Below are positions 12,718 through 21,240 of a DNA stretch of 64,000 nucleotides, piece after piece. This stretch comes from a virus. The position numbers were made by a program, and so were the translations under genes. Positions within the stretch are counted from its first letter, which is position 1, and each line of letters starts with the position of its first letter. Where the stretch lies: IMG/VR virus record IMGVR_UViG_3300049001_000029, positions 1-64,000 of that record, one strand, 5' to 3'. The notes under the pieces were generated by a model. That model had not been told where the DNA came from, searched no databases, and saw only the letters and a list, made by a program, of their open reading frames with translations.

Positions 12718-13938
12718 ATGGCCGATGATCTCGCCGGGTTGCCGATCGGCACCCGCATCCAGAGAATCCGTGAGCGCACCGGGAAAACTCGGCCTGTGTT
12801 GGGGGGTCTGGTCGGGAAGTCAGAAGCGTGGCTCAAAAACATCGAGTCCGGGCGGCGGCGGCCTCCTTCCACCGAGATGCTGATCAGGCTCGCGGAGGTG
12901 CTCGGCTTGTCGAGTCTGCGCGACCTGATCGGAGACGACACCGAGCTGAACCTTGACCGGCGGCCCATGCTCAACGTAGTGCCCCCTATCCGTGAGGCCA
13001 TCGAACACCACATACTCGCGTTTCGCACCGAGCCAGCGCCCGATATGGCCGCTCTGCACGAGCGTGTCGCGCACGCCTGGCGGACCTGGCACGCCTCGAT
13101 CCGGCCCCGCACTGACGCCGGGACGCTGTTACCAGCGCTGATCCGCGATACCCGGCGCGCCGCCCGGGTTCTCGACGGCGACCCCCGGCGCCAGGCGAAC
13201 ATCGCACTAGCCGGCGTTTACGCACTGTGTGAGCAGGTGTTGGCGTGGGTTGCTGAGGCGCCGCTGCTGTGGTTGGCCGCTGACCGGTGCATGGACGCCG
13301 CAACCCAGGCTGACGACCCGGAAACGCTCGCCGCCGCCGCGTGGGTGTTGGGCAACGTGTGGCGCTCGACCGGTCGGGAGGACGACGCGTGGAACCTGAC
13401 GCAGGATGCGTGCCGGCTGCTTGAGCCCCGCCTTGAGGCTGACGATCCGAGTGCGCGCGCGCTGTGGGGCTCCAACCAGCTGCATAGTGCTATCACGGCG
13501 GCCAGGTTGGGGCGTGAGGGTGACGCGTTGCGTTGCCTAGACCTGGCCGGTGGGATGGTCGAGCGGTTGCCCCGCGCCTACATGCATCCGTGGACGCTGT
13601 TCGGTGCGCCCAACGCGGCGTTGACCGCTGTGTCGGTGCAGGTGGACCTGCGCAAGTCTCGTGGCGCGTTGGACGCTGCCAGGCAGGTGGACCCTGACCA
13701 GTTGCACAGTATCGACCGCCGGGCGCGTCTCTGGCTGGAAACCGCGCGGGCCTACGCCGGCGCTCGGGACTACACCGGCGCCTTGCACGTCCTTGAGCGG
13801 GCGACGTCGGTGTCTGAGGAGTCGATGCGCTGCCATCCCCTGGCGCGGGGTTTGGCCAGCGAGCTCGTCACCTCGGGTGGTCCCTTGGTCGACCGTGAGT
13901 CTCGGGCTTTGGCTTCCCGTCTCGGGTTAGCGGTATAA
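12718..13938 (+). CDS. XRE regulator with TPR-like domain
   Basis: 406 residues. N-terminal HTH at ~10-60 (GKSEAWLKNIESGRRRPPST), then ~330 residues of helical repeats rich in Ala and Arg (NIALAGVYALCEQVLAWVAE, TAAAWVLGNVWRSTGRED-like units). This is the design of large XRE regulators on actinomycete conjugative elements, where the TPR part may sense a ligand or protein. Probably regulates this block; two strong palindromes lie at its stop codon. Confidence 0.8.
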   Translation: MADDLAGLPIGTRIQRIRERTGKTRPVLGGLVGKSEAWLKNIESGRRRPPSTEMLIRLAEVLGLSSLRDLIGDDTELNLDRRPMLNVVPPIREAIEHHILAFRTEPAPDMAALHERVAHAWRTWHASIRPRTDAGTLLPALIRDTRRAARVLDGDPRRQANIALAGVYALCEQVLAWVAEAPLLWLAADRCMDAATQADDPETLAAAAWVLGNVWRSTGREDDAWNLTQDACRLLEPRLEADDPSARALWGSNQLHSAITAARLGREGDALRCLDLAGGMVERLPRAYMHPWTLFGAPNAALTAVSVQVDLRKSRGALDAARQVDPDQLHSIDRRARLWLETARAYAGARDYTGALHVLERATSVSEESMRCHPLARGLASELVTSGGPLVDRESRALASRLGLAV

Positions 13939-13984
13939 GGGTGCCACTGTGGCACCCTTATGAAGTGGTGCCACAGTGGCACCA
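13935..13984. promoter_or_regulatory. Two tandem palindromes
   Basis: A perfect 27-bp palindrome (13935-13961) that includes the stop of the XRE gene and a 19-bp palindrome (13966-13984). Both share the core GGTGCCAC-N-GTGGCACC, with T or A at the centre; the centres are 27 bp apart. The shared core suggests two operator sites for one protein; the first could also act as a terminator hairpin. Confidence 0.65.
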
Positions 13985-14018
13985 GTGGCGACCGTCACGT
14001 AGGCCAGGGTTTCCTCCC

Positions 14019-14261
14019 ATGATCCGCATGCCAAGGTCGTCCTGTGGTCCACTCGCGCGGAACCTGCGCGATTCACCGGACTTGGCCAAGCTCTTCATCA
14101 GAGAGCACGTGCGCGACGGCAAGGGCAACTGCGCGGCGTGCGCCGACTTCACAACCATCGCCTACCCCTGCCCCCTCGCCCAGATGGCCCTCAAGTCACT
14201 GAGCCCCATCGCCCGGTCACTGGCGGTCGGTTCCTTGAGTCGGTGGATGCACCGTGGCTGA
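14019..14261 (+). CDS. Small Cys protein of AICE type
   Basis: 80 residues from the ATG at 14019; an open frame extends upstream through the palindromes but is unlikely to be translated. Contains CAACADF and later CPLAQMA, a possible zinc site, inside a mostly helical chain. Overlaps the next gene's GTG by eight bases. Confidence 0.55.
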   Translation: MIRMPRSSCGPLARNLRDSPDLAKLFIREHVRDGKGNCAACADFTTIAYPCPLAQMALKSLSPIARSLAVGSLSRWMHRG

Positions 14262-14970
14262 CCGCTGCGAGTGCGGGTTACCGCTCGACCCGCCTGAGGA
14301 CCAGGACTACTGGTGGCCCACCATCGACGAGCCTGACCGCGACGTGCACACCGTGACCCGCTACGGCGAGCACCCGACCTACCGGCGTGTGATTCGGGAA
14401 GAGCTCGGCTGGCGCGAGCGCGGGTGCTCCGTCGATGGCACCGGCACGCCGGGGCTGATCCAGTGGGAGCGGGTCGGTAGGTGCTGGGTGGGGCAGTCTC
14501 ACCCGGTTGTCGCGGTGAAGGAAGGCTATCCCCCTCGTCGCCACCACGAGCCTGTAACGGCACGTACGGCTATGCCGATATCTGAGTGTTCAGCCCCCCG
14601 AGTAGAGGGACCCCCGGCCATGCGTGTCTACCGCCGTACCGTCCGGGGTGGTTTCTCCTACCGCGTCGGCCTGGTCTCGCTGGTGTTACTGTTGGCGGTC
14701 GGACTGCCGGGGGCGCTGGACAGCGACGCGGGCGCCGGGTTCCTGCTGTTCCTGGTACTGATCGCAGCCCCGGTCGCCGTGTTCCTGGCAGTGCGCCGTG
14801 TCGACCACCGCCTACACGCCGAGTTGGACCGAAAATGCTTGTGGTGCCGGGAAGCCGCGAAACAGTCCTACCGGCGCGAACTGCGGGACCAGCAACGCAA
14901 GGTCCGGGGGGTGTCGTGGGAGGATGCGTGTGCCGTCCACCAGGCGCGCGAGGCCCGAAAGGCTGCCTAA
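14254..14970 (+). CDS. Membrane protein with N-terminal Cys domain
   Basis: 238 residues. The N-terminal part (~1-100) has CECGLPLDPPE and a Trp-rich segment; two membrane helices follow at ~135-180 (LVSLVLLLAVGLPGAL), then a charged C-terminus with CLWC. It may be two former genes fused, since an internal ATG (MRVYRRTVRG) precedes the membrane half. Last gene of the rightward block. Confidence 0.55.
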   Translation: MADRCECGLPLDPPEDQDYWWPTIDEPDRDVHTVTRYGEHPTYRRVIREELGWRERGCSVDGTGTPGLIQWERVGRCWVGQSHPVVAVKEGYPPRRHHEPVTARTAMPISECSAPRVEGPPAMRVYRRTVRGGFSYRVGLVSLVLLLAVGLPGALDSDAGAGFLLFLVLIAAPVAVFLAVRRVDHRLHAELDRKCLWCREAAKQSYRRELRDQQRKVRGVSWEDACAVHQAREARKAA

Positions 14971-14979
14971 GACGCGACG

Positions 14980-15028
14980 AAAAAAGCCCCCCGCTCTACC
15001 TGCTGCTGGGCAGGGGGCAGGGGGGCTT
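14980..15028 (-). terminator. Rho-independent terminator for leftward late genes
   Basis: Stem AAGCCCCCC (14984-14992) with GGGGGGCTT (15020-15028); on the minus strand it is followed by six T. First of three hairpins in the gene-free stretch 14971-15356 where the two transcription units converge. Confidence 0.75.
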
Positions 15029-15179
15029 CTGGTACGTGATATGGTGTCCGAAGCATCACCTCAGATGCGACCAGATAGACAGAGTCAGGCTGGTAACCGA
15101 ACTCAAGACCTTCGTGGTAGCCGAGATGCGGTCGCTCCAGCAAGCGGACGCACCCCGGCTCCAAAAACAAGGTTTGACA

Positions 15180-15218
15180 TGCCACAAGGCCCCAACCAGA
15201 GGTCGAGGCCTTGTGGCA
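15180..15218. terminator. Hairpin, 12-bp perfect stem
   Basis: TGCCACAAGGCC (15180-15191) and GGCCTTGTGGCA (15207-15218), 15-base loop. Second hairpin of the convergent region; can act on either strand. Confidence 0.65.
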
Positions 15219-15279
15219 CCAGCTAGGACGTCAGGATCGCCGCGAGCTCACCAACTTGACAGCGACCTGCCGCACGCAC

Positions 15280-15320
15280 GACACGAGGCCCGCGACGAAG
15301 ATTGTCGCGGGCCTCGTGTC
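15280..15320. terminator. Hairpin, 17-bp perfect stem
   Basis: GACACGAGGCCCGCGAC (15280-15296) and its exact inverse (15304-15320) around a 7-base loop; the strongest hairpin in the window. Third structure between the converging operons. Confidence 0.75.
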
Positions 15321-15356
15321 TGCCCACGTCCCCCACAAAAAGAGGGTTGTAGCTCG

Positions 15357-15614
15357 CTACCGGTAGATACAGAACTGTTCGTGTAGGTCCCGTTTCTGGT
15401 TGGCCTCGCGTAGTTGCCACCACCGGAATCTGATCAGCCAGCCACAGCCGGCGTGCCGTTTGCGGCACAGCAGGAACTCGCTGCTCGTCGAGTCGAGCTT
15501 CGGCAGTCCCCGGCACACGCCACGGTGGCGGTCCCGTTCGATCGCCGCACCCCTGCGGCTGAACGCATGCGAGGTCCAGCCACCGTCACATTCCAACCGG
15601 CGGACCAGGATCAC
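15357..15614 (-). CDS. Small basic protein, last of late operon
   Basis: 85 residues, GTG start at 15614 overlapping the upstream stop as GTGA. Basic, with three Cys and many Trp (LLCRKRHAGCGWLIRFRWWQ). No family recognised. Transcription ends at the hairpins that follow. Confidence 0.5.
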   Translation of the reverse strand: MILVRRLECDGGWTSHAFSRRGAAIERDRHRGVCRGLPKLDSTSSEFLLCRKRHAGCGWLIRFRWWQLREANQKRDLHEQFCIYR

Positions 15615-15922
15615 GAGGTGAAGTAGGGGGCGTATTGAGAGTTAATACCACCGTTCATCTGCGCGGGGGTGTACTGCTCCCACACGCCAGCATTGAAGCC
15701 GAGCCAGTTGTTGGGCGCCACGGAGACCACCTGCTGATTGTCGTTGATGATCACCTGAGCATTGCTGGTGAAACCAGTGTTCGGGTCAGCCTGTGTCTGT
15801 ATGGTCACGCTAGCGCCAGCAAATGCGCCCTGCAACGCGGTGTTGAACGCAGACACGGTACCGCTGAACTGCACGAAGTTCTTGACCTTGGCTAGCTCGG
15901 AGGTGGGCAGAAACGCGGTCAT
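15611..15922 (-). CDS. Hypothetical structural protein
   Basis: 103 residues, soluble, beta-rich, no Cys (FAGASVTIQTQADPNTGFTS). Between the repeat tail protein and a small gene at the distal end of the late operon, so a small virion or host-range protein is likely. Not recognised. Confidence 0.6.
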   Translation of the reverse strand: MTAFLPTSELAKVKNFVQFSGTVSAFNTALQGAFAGASVTIQTQADPNTGFTSNAQVIINDNQQVVSVAPNNWLGFNAGVWEQYTPAQMNGGINSQYAPYFTS

Positions 15923-15930
15923 GGTGACTC

Positions 15931-18321
15931 CTATCCGATGGCGACGGTCGACGTGGCGGTGGACGCCTCGGTGGTGATGACGGGTGGTTGGGCATAGATG
16001 GCAGTGTTTTTGACGGGGTTGCGGGTGTGGGCGGCGACCAGCAGCGTGGGCAGCGCCGCGTAGGGAACAGATAGCAGCCTTGGTGTGCCGGCGTGCGCAG
16101 CCACGGTGACGACTGGGATTCCCGCCGTGAGCGGTTTGGTGTAGACGAGTAGGAACCGCAGGCGGGAATACGCGGTGAGGTAGACCACACCGCCGAGGTG
16201 GAACTCGGCGTCGGACACCAGCAGGCCGACCGACACCATGTTCACGGCGGCGTCGATGACGATGATCGGTGTGACCGTCAACGTGCTCGACGCGCTCATA
16301 GCGGCCACGTCGCCGGTCACCGTGACCAGCGCGTTGTCTATGAGCTCGGACTGAGCCGACATGAGCGTCGCGCCGAACAGGATGCGCTGTGCGAGCACGG
16401 CCAGGCTCGCCGTAGCGAACATGGGCGCCAGGGCTGACGTTGTGGCGAAGGCGTTGCTCGACAGGGCGGAACTCGCCGCCATGGCTACCGCGCCCACCGC
16501 TGTGTACAGCCCCTCGGCGGCCAACGAGCTCGTCGCGCTCATCGCTACCAGGCCGACCGCGTCGTAGCGTGCCGACGTGGACAGTGCTGATTGGGCGGCC
16601 AGCGATACAGCGCCGAACACACCACTAGCCGTGCTGGCCAGCAACGTGGACACGGCGCTCATAGCCACGCTGGCCACGCCGGTATAGATCGCGGAGCTGC
16701 CCAGCGACGTGCTCGCGGTCATGCTGACCGAGCTGACCGCAACGTAGGTGCCGGCCACGGTAAGACTCAAGGTCGCGCTGAGCACTGAGGCGGCGATGCC
16801 TGTGTAGCGGCCCTGAGCGGTCAAGCTCGCGGTCGCGCTCATAGCCACCGCCGCCGCACCTGTGTACAGCGCGGCCGAAATGAGCGAACTGCTCCCGGAC
16901 ATGGACACGGTGCCGGCCGTGTTGCCGGCGGTCATGGCCAGCAGGTTGGACAGGGCGGCCATGGTGCATGCCGCCACGCCGGTGTACAGCGCGCTCAAGG
17001 ACATGCTTGAGCTGCCGGCCATGGTCACAACACCCTGCGCGTCGTACCGAGCAGTGCTGGTCAACGAGCTGGCCGAGGCCATGGTGACTGCCGCGAACTG
17101 GATGCGGATGCCGGCCGAGACAAGGGCGGTAGCCGCGCTCATCGTGGCTGCCGCAACGCCCGTGTACACCACGCCGGACACCAGGGAGCTGGACGCGGAC
17201 ATAGTGCTGGCCGCGAACTGAGTCCACACAGCAGCCGTGGTTAGGGTGCTGGCGCCCGCCATCAGCACGGTCCCGAATTGGGTACGAACGCCAGCGCAGA
17301 CCAGGCTACTGGCACCGGACATGGCGACCGTTGCTAGTCCGGCGTACAGGGCTGTGCTGGTCAGACTGGCAACGGTTGTCATGTTCACGGCAGCCACGCC
17401 CGTGTGGAGTGCCGTGCTGGTGAGGCTGCTGGCCGAGCTCATGGACACCGCGCCGACACCGACGTAGATAGCTCCGCTGACCAACGTGCTGACCGAGGCC
17501 ATGGCGACCGCGCCCGTGACTAGTGCGCCCGCGCTCGCGGTCAAGGTCGCGCTCGCGGCCAGCGACACAGCACCGAACTGGGTCCACACCGCCGTGCTGA
17601 CCAGCGAACTTGCGCCCGACATGGCCACCGCGCCCACCCCGACGTACAGGGCACCGGCCGTGAGGTCGGCAGACGCGCTCAAGGAAGCCGCTGAGATGCC
17701 CGTGTACAGCGCGGTGCTGGTCAGGCTGCTCGATGCGCTCATGCTGGCCGAGGCCACGCCCGTGTACGTGGGCGCCACGCTGAGCCCACTGGCCGCCGCC
17801 ATGGTCACCGCGCCGAACTGGGTACGGGTACCGGCACTGGTCAAAGTGCTGGCCGAGGACATGACGACCGCGCCGGACTCGGTCTGGACGGCGCTGGTAG
17901 TGATGCCTGAACTCACGTCCATGGACACCACGCCGGGCTGCGTGCGGGTCGCGCCAGCGGTCAGACCTGAACTGGCGCCCATGGTCACGGCGCCGGACTG
18001 GGTCTGTACCGCCGACGTGGTCAAGCTCGACGCCGCGCTCATGCTCAAGGCCGCGACCGCCGTGTACAGGTCACCGGCCGCGAGCGTGGTGCCGGCCGCG
18101 AGCGTGACCTGTCCTTGAGCTGCGTACGTTGCGCCGGCAGTGATGGTGCTGGTCGCCGTGAGGGCTACCGCGCCGATGGTGGTGACGAACTCCGCGCCAC
18201 TGGTGGTGAACGTGGTGACGCTGTCCGACATAGTGACAGCGCCGGACTGGGTGGCAGTACTTGACGCGACTGGTGGGCGTAGCTGAGCGTGGTTCGGTTG
18301 ACTTCTGCCGAGACGAGCCAC
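15931..18321 (-). CDS. Minor tail protein of tandem 20-aa repeats
   Basis: 796 residues, GTG start with AGGGAG upstream. From ~residue 25 to ~700 it consists of about 33 imperfect 20-residue repeats of the form GAVTMSAASSLTS-A-YTQ; at DNA level the unit is 60 bp. Low in charge, rich in Ala, Ser, Thr and Val, with each unit likely adding a beta-strand pair to a fibre. The last ~90 residues (VVYLTAYSRLRFLLVYTKPL) form a distinct C-terminal domain. Repeat-built minor tail proteins are known in actinobacteriophages. Probably a tail fibre touching the host. Confidence 0.75.
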   Translation of the reverse strand: MARLGRSQPNHAQLRPPVASSTATQSGAVTMSDSVTTFTTSGAEFVTTIGAVALTATSTITAGATYAAQGQVTLAAGTTLAAGDLYTAVAALSMSAASSLTTSAVQTQSGAVTMGASSGLTAGATRTQPGVVSMDVSSGITTSAVQTESGAVVMSSASTLTSAGTRTQFGAVTMAAASGLSVAPTYTGVASASMSASSSLTSTALYTGISAASLSASADLTAGALYVGVGAVAMSGASSLVSTAVWTQFGAVSLAASATLTASAGALVTGAVAMASVSTLVSGAIYVGVGAVSMSSASSLTSTALHTGVAAVNMTTVASLTSTALYAGLATVAMSGASSLVCAGVRTQFGTVLMAGASTLTTAAVWTQFAASTMSASSSLVSGVVYTGVAAATMSAATALVSAGIRIQFAAVTMASASSLTSTARYDAQGVVTMAGSSSMSLSALYTGVAACTMAALSNLLAMTAGNTAGTVSMSGSSSLISAALYTGAAAVAMSATASLTAQGRYTGIAASVLSATLSLTVAGTYVAVSSVSMTASTSLGSSAIYTGVASVAMSAVSTLLASTASGVFGAVSLAAQSALSTSARYDAVGLVAMSATSSLAAEGLYTAVGAVAMAASSALSSNAFATTSALAPMFATASLAVLAQRILFGATLMSAQSELIDNALVTVTGDVAAMSASSTLTVTPIIVIDAAVNMVSVGLLVSDAEFHLGGVVYLTAYSRLRFLLVYTKPLTAGIPVVTVAAHAGTPRLLSVPYAALPTLLVAAHTRNPVKNTAIYAQPPVITTEASTATSTVAIG
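15990..18250 (-). repeat. ~33 copies of a 60-bp coding repeat
   Basis: Units such as GTGTACAGCGCGGTGCTGGT recur every 60 bases with scattered changes. Copy number could vary by recombination, changing fibre length. Confidence 0.8.
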
Positions 18322-18332
18322 GAATTAGCTCC

Positions 18333-18797
18333 CTACTCAGTCCAGCGAATTCCGAACGTCACGTTAACAGCTGCCGCTGCTGTACATCTAATTCGCCAGA
18401 ACGCGGACGCGCCTACAGTCCATTCCATACCTAAGGATTCCTGGAATATCAGCCCCGACGTGGGGGGCACCCTATGGATTTCCACATCTGATGCGGTACC
18501 GGCACCCTCACTGGAACAGTTGTTCCCAACGGTGCACTGTGAGGCCAAGCTGTTGTCGCCATAGTTGGTTTTTGATGGAGTGAACGCGGATATAGTAGTG
18601 ACCGCCGCTGAGAATCGACCTACCTCTATTTTGACTGGAGTCGAGGAAGAGGTTGTGCCGTCGAACTCTACCCACCACACGAGGGGAACGATGCCTGTGG
18701 TGGACGGAGTCTTTATTTCAGCGATAGTCTTTGCGGTTGCGGCGACCAGGGCGATAGCGTCCACGGACATGGCATAAATCGGCCTAGGTGCGGGCAC
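18333..18797 (-). CDS. Phage structural protein (154 aa)
   Basis: MPAPRPIYAMSVDAIALVAA followed by a beta-rich domain with conserved-looking TPVKIEVGRFSAA and a jelly-roll-like end (NVTFGIRWTE). Similar single-domain proteins occur beside minor tail genes in actinobacteriophages. Likely a tail or decoration subunit; exact role unknown. Confidence 0.6.
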   Translation of the reverse strand: MPAPRPIYAMSVDAIALVAATAKTIAEIKTPSTTGIVPLVWWVEFDGTTSSSTPVKIEVGRFSAAVTTISAFTPSKTNYGDNSLASQCTVGNNCSSEGAGTASDVEIHRVPPTSGLIFQESLGMEWTVGASAFWRIRCTAAAAVNVTFGIRWTE

Positions 18798-18806
18798 CGG
18801 GCCTCC

Positions 18807-19517
18807 TTAATAGTTAAAGGACCGCATCCGAGGTGAGATACTCGGGCTGATAGGAGGGTAAAACCCATCAATCCACCAGGAATCCACCACCATCCATGCC
18901 GACGCGGCGGAGGCGGTGGCGCCAACGGCTGACACGGAACTAGGTTGCGTGGAAATGCAGATTCCGGTACAGAACGCACTTGTGGAAGTTGAGTTGATGA
19001 ACTTTTGTTGATTTACCCAGGGCGCGGCCGGTCCGGTCAAGGTGGCATTGGCCGCTGATGAGTTCGTTGACATTATGTAGACACGCACGGCCAACCCGTT
19101 AGTTCGGATGGCGGGACTGAGCGTTCCACCCGAAGTGGGAGAAGTAGTCGATGTAGACGACGATACCGCGCCTATAGTCGCCGCCAGCGACGTGCTAGAC
19201 GCGCACCGCAGCGACACCGACGAACCCACCATGTGCCCGGAAGGGCCGGTCACCGTCACCGTGCTGGATTCGGCACCCGAGGAATACTTGTAGTACACAG
19301 CGGCGACCACGTCAGAGAGAATCGCGGTGCTAGCCTTTAATACCGTCCACCCGGTAGGCGTAGTCCAACTGCCCGATGACGCGTCCGACGCCACCGCCAG
19401 GATAATCGGCTGGCCAACGGCGGTACCGGTAAAAAGCGGGACGGCGACCGTGGTCGTGGCGGCGGCCGTGTCCACCGCGCTGGTGATGCCACCGCCCACA
19501 TATTCGACGGTCGCCAC
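18807..19517 (-). CDS. Minor tail protein, Ig-like
   Basis: 236 residues from a GTG at 19517 with GAGGGGAG upstream. Thr/Ser-rich beta protein containing GWTVLKASTAILSDVVAAVY and SSTVTVTGPSGHMVGSSVSL, the pattern of an Ig/Fn3-like carbohydrate-contacting domain of tail proteins. Function inferred from fold pattern and position. Confidence 0.6.
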   Translation of the reverse strand: MATVEYVGGGITSAVDTAAATTTVAVPLFTGTAVGQPIILAVASDASSGSWTTPTGWTVLKASTAILSDVVAAVYYKYSSGAESSTVTVTGPSGHMVGSSVSLRCASSTSLAATIGAVSSSTSTTSPTSGGTLSPAIRTNGLAVRVYIMSTNSSAANATLTGPAAPWVNQQKFINSTSTSAFCTGICISTQPSSVSAVGATASAASAWMVVDSWWIDGFYPPISPSISPRMRSFNY

Positions 19518-19643
19518 TGGCCATCTCCCCTCGCTCAATCAACTACTGATGACTGGGCATGGCGGCTAGGTAGTGATTTCCACCGGCCTGCACGTCATGA
19601 GAACCACACGACTGGCGAACCAGAACGTTGTACCAACGTGATG

Positions 19644-20081
19644 TCATGAGAGCGACGGCGAAATCGAGGACGCAGGAAAGGTAATCGTGTCACCTGCTCC
19701 TAGAGTCTTAGACGCAATCAATGAGCCAAACCACTTACGCACCGGGGTCCCTGTGTTGTCCCAAATCTCAATACCGTAGACCGAAATAGCCGGCATGCCA
19801 GTAAAGGTCGCCACCCCCCCGCTGTTAGTTAGCGACCCAGTGGACGGCGTGCCAGTCGGCCAGAACGCACCCGAAGCCGGGATGCTAAACTGGGCGTAAC
19901 TGCCGCCGGTGACCTCAGTACCGGCCGTGGTCGCGGTGCTGTTCGACGTGTTCGTGCCACTGGTGCCACTGATCAGCTTTAAGTGGCCAAGTCCACCGGT
20001 GGTATTGAAGGCAGTATAGGTGGAAACACCCAGCGACGCACCAATAATGTTGCCCGCTTCAACCGAAACGAGGTTAGCCAT
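19644..20081 (-). CDS. Phage tail-associated protein
   Basis: 145 residues from the ATG at 20081 (MANLVSVEAGNIIGASLGVS), GGGAG upstream. Contains TTGGLGHLKLISGTSGT and a beta-rich C-terminus, resembling small tail or fibre proteins of actinobacteriophages. The spacer downstream has the palindrome ACGTTG-TAC-CAACGT at 19625-19639. Confidence 0.6.
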   Translation of the reverse strand: MANLVSVEAGNIIGASLGVSTYTAFNTTGGLGHLKLISGTSGTNTSNSTATTAGTEVTGGSYAQFSIPASGAFWPTGTPSTGSLTNSGGVATFTGMPAISVYGIEIWDNTGTPVRKWFGSLIASKTLGAGDTITFPASSISPSLS

Positions 20082-20302
20082 CAGGCATTCTCCCAATCAC
20101 GAGTGAGGTGCGCGCGCAAGTCGTTGCCCTTGGCGCCATCGGCGTGCTCAAGCGCTTCGGTGCAGTGCTCGCAGCCCTTGACAATCTTGCAGCAGTCAAA
20201 ATGGTAAGTAACGTCGTTGCCATCGGGCAGCGCAATGACATGTCTGGGGTGGTCATCGGTCTGGCCGCACGCCAGGCAGGTCCGTACAGGGTTGGTCATC
20301 AT
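20081..20302 (-). CDS. Small zinc-finger protein
   Basis: 73 residues with CLACGQTDDHPRH, then CC and CEHC: enough Cys/His for one or two zinc sites. Between tail genes, an unusual place for a zinc-finger protein, but small ones are common in phage late operons. Function unknown. Confidence 0.6.
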   Translation of the reverse strand: MMTNPVRTCLACGQTDDHPRHVIALPDGNDVTYHFDCCKIVKGCEHCTEALEHADGAKGNDLRAHLTRDWENA

Positions 20303-20306
20303 TCTC

Positions 20307-20651
20307 CTATCGGGTTACTTCAGAACTGACCCGGACAGCGCCTTCGGCGATGCGGGTTGGCGTCGAGTCAGGGTCATACAGATACAAGTCGTAGTAGCCG
20401 TTATTCCAGGTCCACGAGGCCGAATCAGCCGCTGGCAGCTGTAGGGTGACACTGGTGCCTGATACAACAATGTTGTTGTTGTCGGCCGACCACTCATAGA
20501 ACACGGGAACAGAGTGGGGGTAGCGGCGTATCTGGGCCTTTGCCGTCCAGCCGTCTACGGTGAGCGGATCACCGGAGCCGTCGAACACCGGAAACGTGAA
20601 GCTACACGTCTCACCCTGATTAATCGGTAGGTCATATTGGAGCGCGGCCAT
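20307..20651 (-). CDS. Minor tail / baseplate-like protein (114 aa)
   Basis: MAALQYDLPINQGETCSFTF, then PLTVDGWTAKAQIR and a C-terminal YYDLYLYDPDSTPTRIAEG. This beta-sandwich pattern (gain of function word 'QG-T...G..A.AQIR') recurs in phage proteins near lysis genes and tail tips. Likely a virion subunit. Confidence 0.6.
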   Translation of the reverse strand: MAALQYDLPINQGETCSFTFPVFDGSGDPLTVDGWTAKAQIRRYPHSVPVFYEWSADNNNIVVSGTSVTLQLPAADSASWTWNNGYYDLYLYDPDSTPTRIAEGAVRVSSEVTR

Positions 20652-20692
20652 CTAGTACCAGCGCCCGCCGACAAGGAGCACAGCCCCGATGG

Positions 20693-21004
20693 TCACAGCC
20701 GCTCCCCTTCCGCGTGGACTTCGTGGCGGCCGTCGCCGTACACAGCCATCGGGGCAGTCGCCGGCCCAGGGGGGGACCGCTGCGCAGCAGCCGCGATCGG
20801 GGGCGCCATCGGCACGTTGGGGAGCCCGGCCAGTGAGGTGAGCACAGACATCGCGGCAGCCCCCAGTGCAACCGTCAGGACGGACTGCCAGTTCGCGGCG
20901 ATCACGTTGAACGACTGCGCCCCCCACACCGCGATCAACGTCTGCGCCGCCGTCTTCGCGGCTCTCTCGCCCAACGCGATCCAAAACGCCTTGCTGGTGA
21001 TCAT
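20693..21004 (-). CDS. Holin (r1t-like)
   Basis: 103 residues from the ATG at 21004. MITSKAFWIALGERAAKTAA then two membrane helices (IAVWGAQSFNVIAANW, LTVALGAAAMSVLTSLAG) and a hydrophilic tail: the layout of r1t-type holins, which begin with FW..A.ERA.KT. Forms membrane lesions that release the endolysin. Start overlaps the upstream stop as ATGA. Confidence 0.75.
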   Translation of the reverse strand: MITSKAFWIALGERAAKTAAQTLIAVWGAQSFNVIAANWQSVLTVALGAAAMSVLTSLAGLPNVPMAPPIAAAAQRSPPGPATAPMAVYGDGRHEVHAEGERL

Positions 21005-21240
21005 GGGGTCTCCTGCTTGATGGGGAGTTCCTTGAGGACGTACAGGTGCCAAGAAAGTGCGGCGCCGGCCACCGCGAACACCCACGGCCCGTTTCTGCCG
21101 AGCGGTTTCGTCCACGCCTGTAGTTCACGGGACAGCGTTGGGTGGCAGCGGTGTTTGTAGCCACGCAGTTCCAGGTAGCTGAACACCAGGGCTGATGACG
21201 CGAGCCAACACAACCAGGCATGTCGACATCGGCGGTTCAC
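21001..21240 (-). CDS. Second small lysis membrane protein
   Basis: 79 residues, GTG at 21240 overlapping the endolysin stop as GTGA and coupled by ATGA to the holin. Two helices: AWLCWLASSALVFSYLELRG and PWVFAVAGAALSWHLYVL. Small two-helix proteins between endolysin and holin are common in actinobacteriophages and may act as holin partner. Confidence 0.65.
   Translation of the reverse strand: MNRRCRHAWLCWLASSALVFSYLELRGYKHRCHPTLSRELQAWTKPLGRNGPWVFAVAGAALSWHLYVLKELPIKQETP

Noticed and set aside
14967-15185. 72-aa minus-strand ORF over the convergent region
   Set aside because: Its second half spans a strong terminator hairpin and T-run, codon third positions are mixed, and it has no ribosome site.
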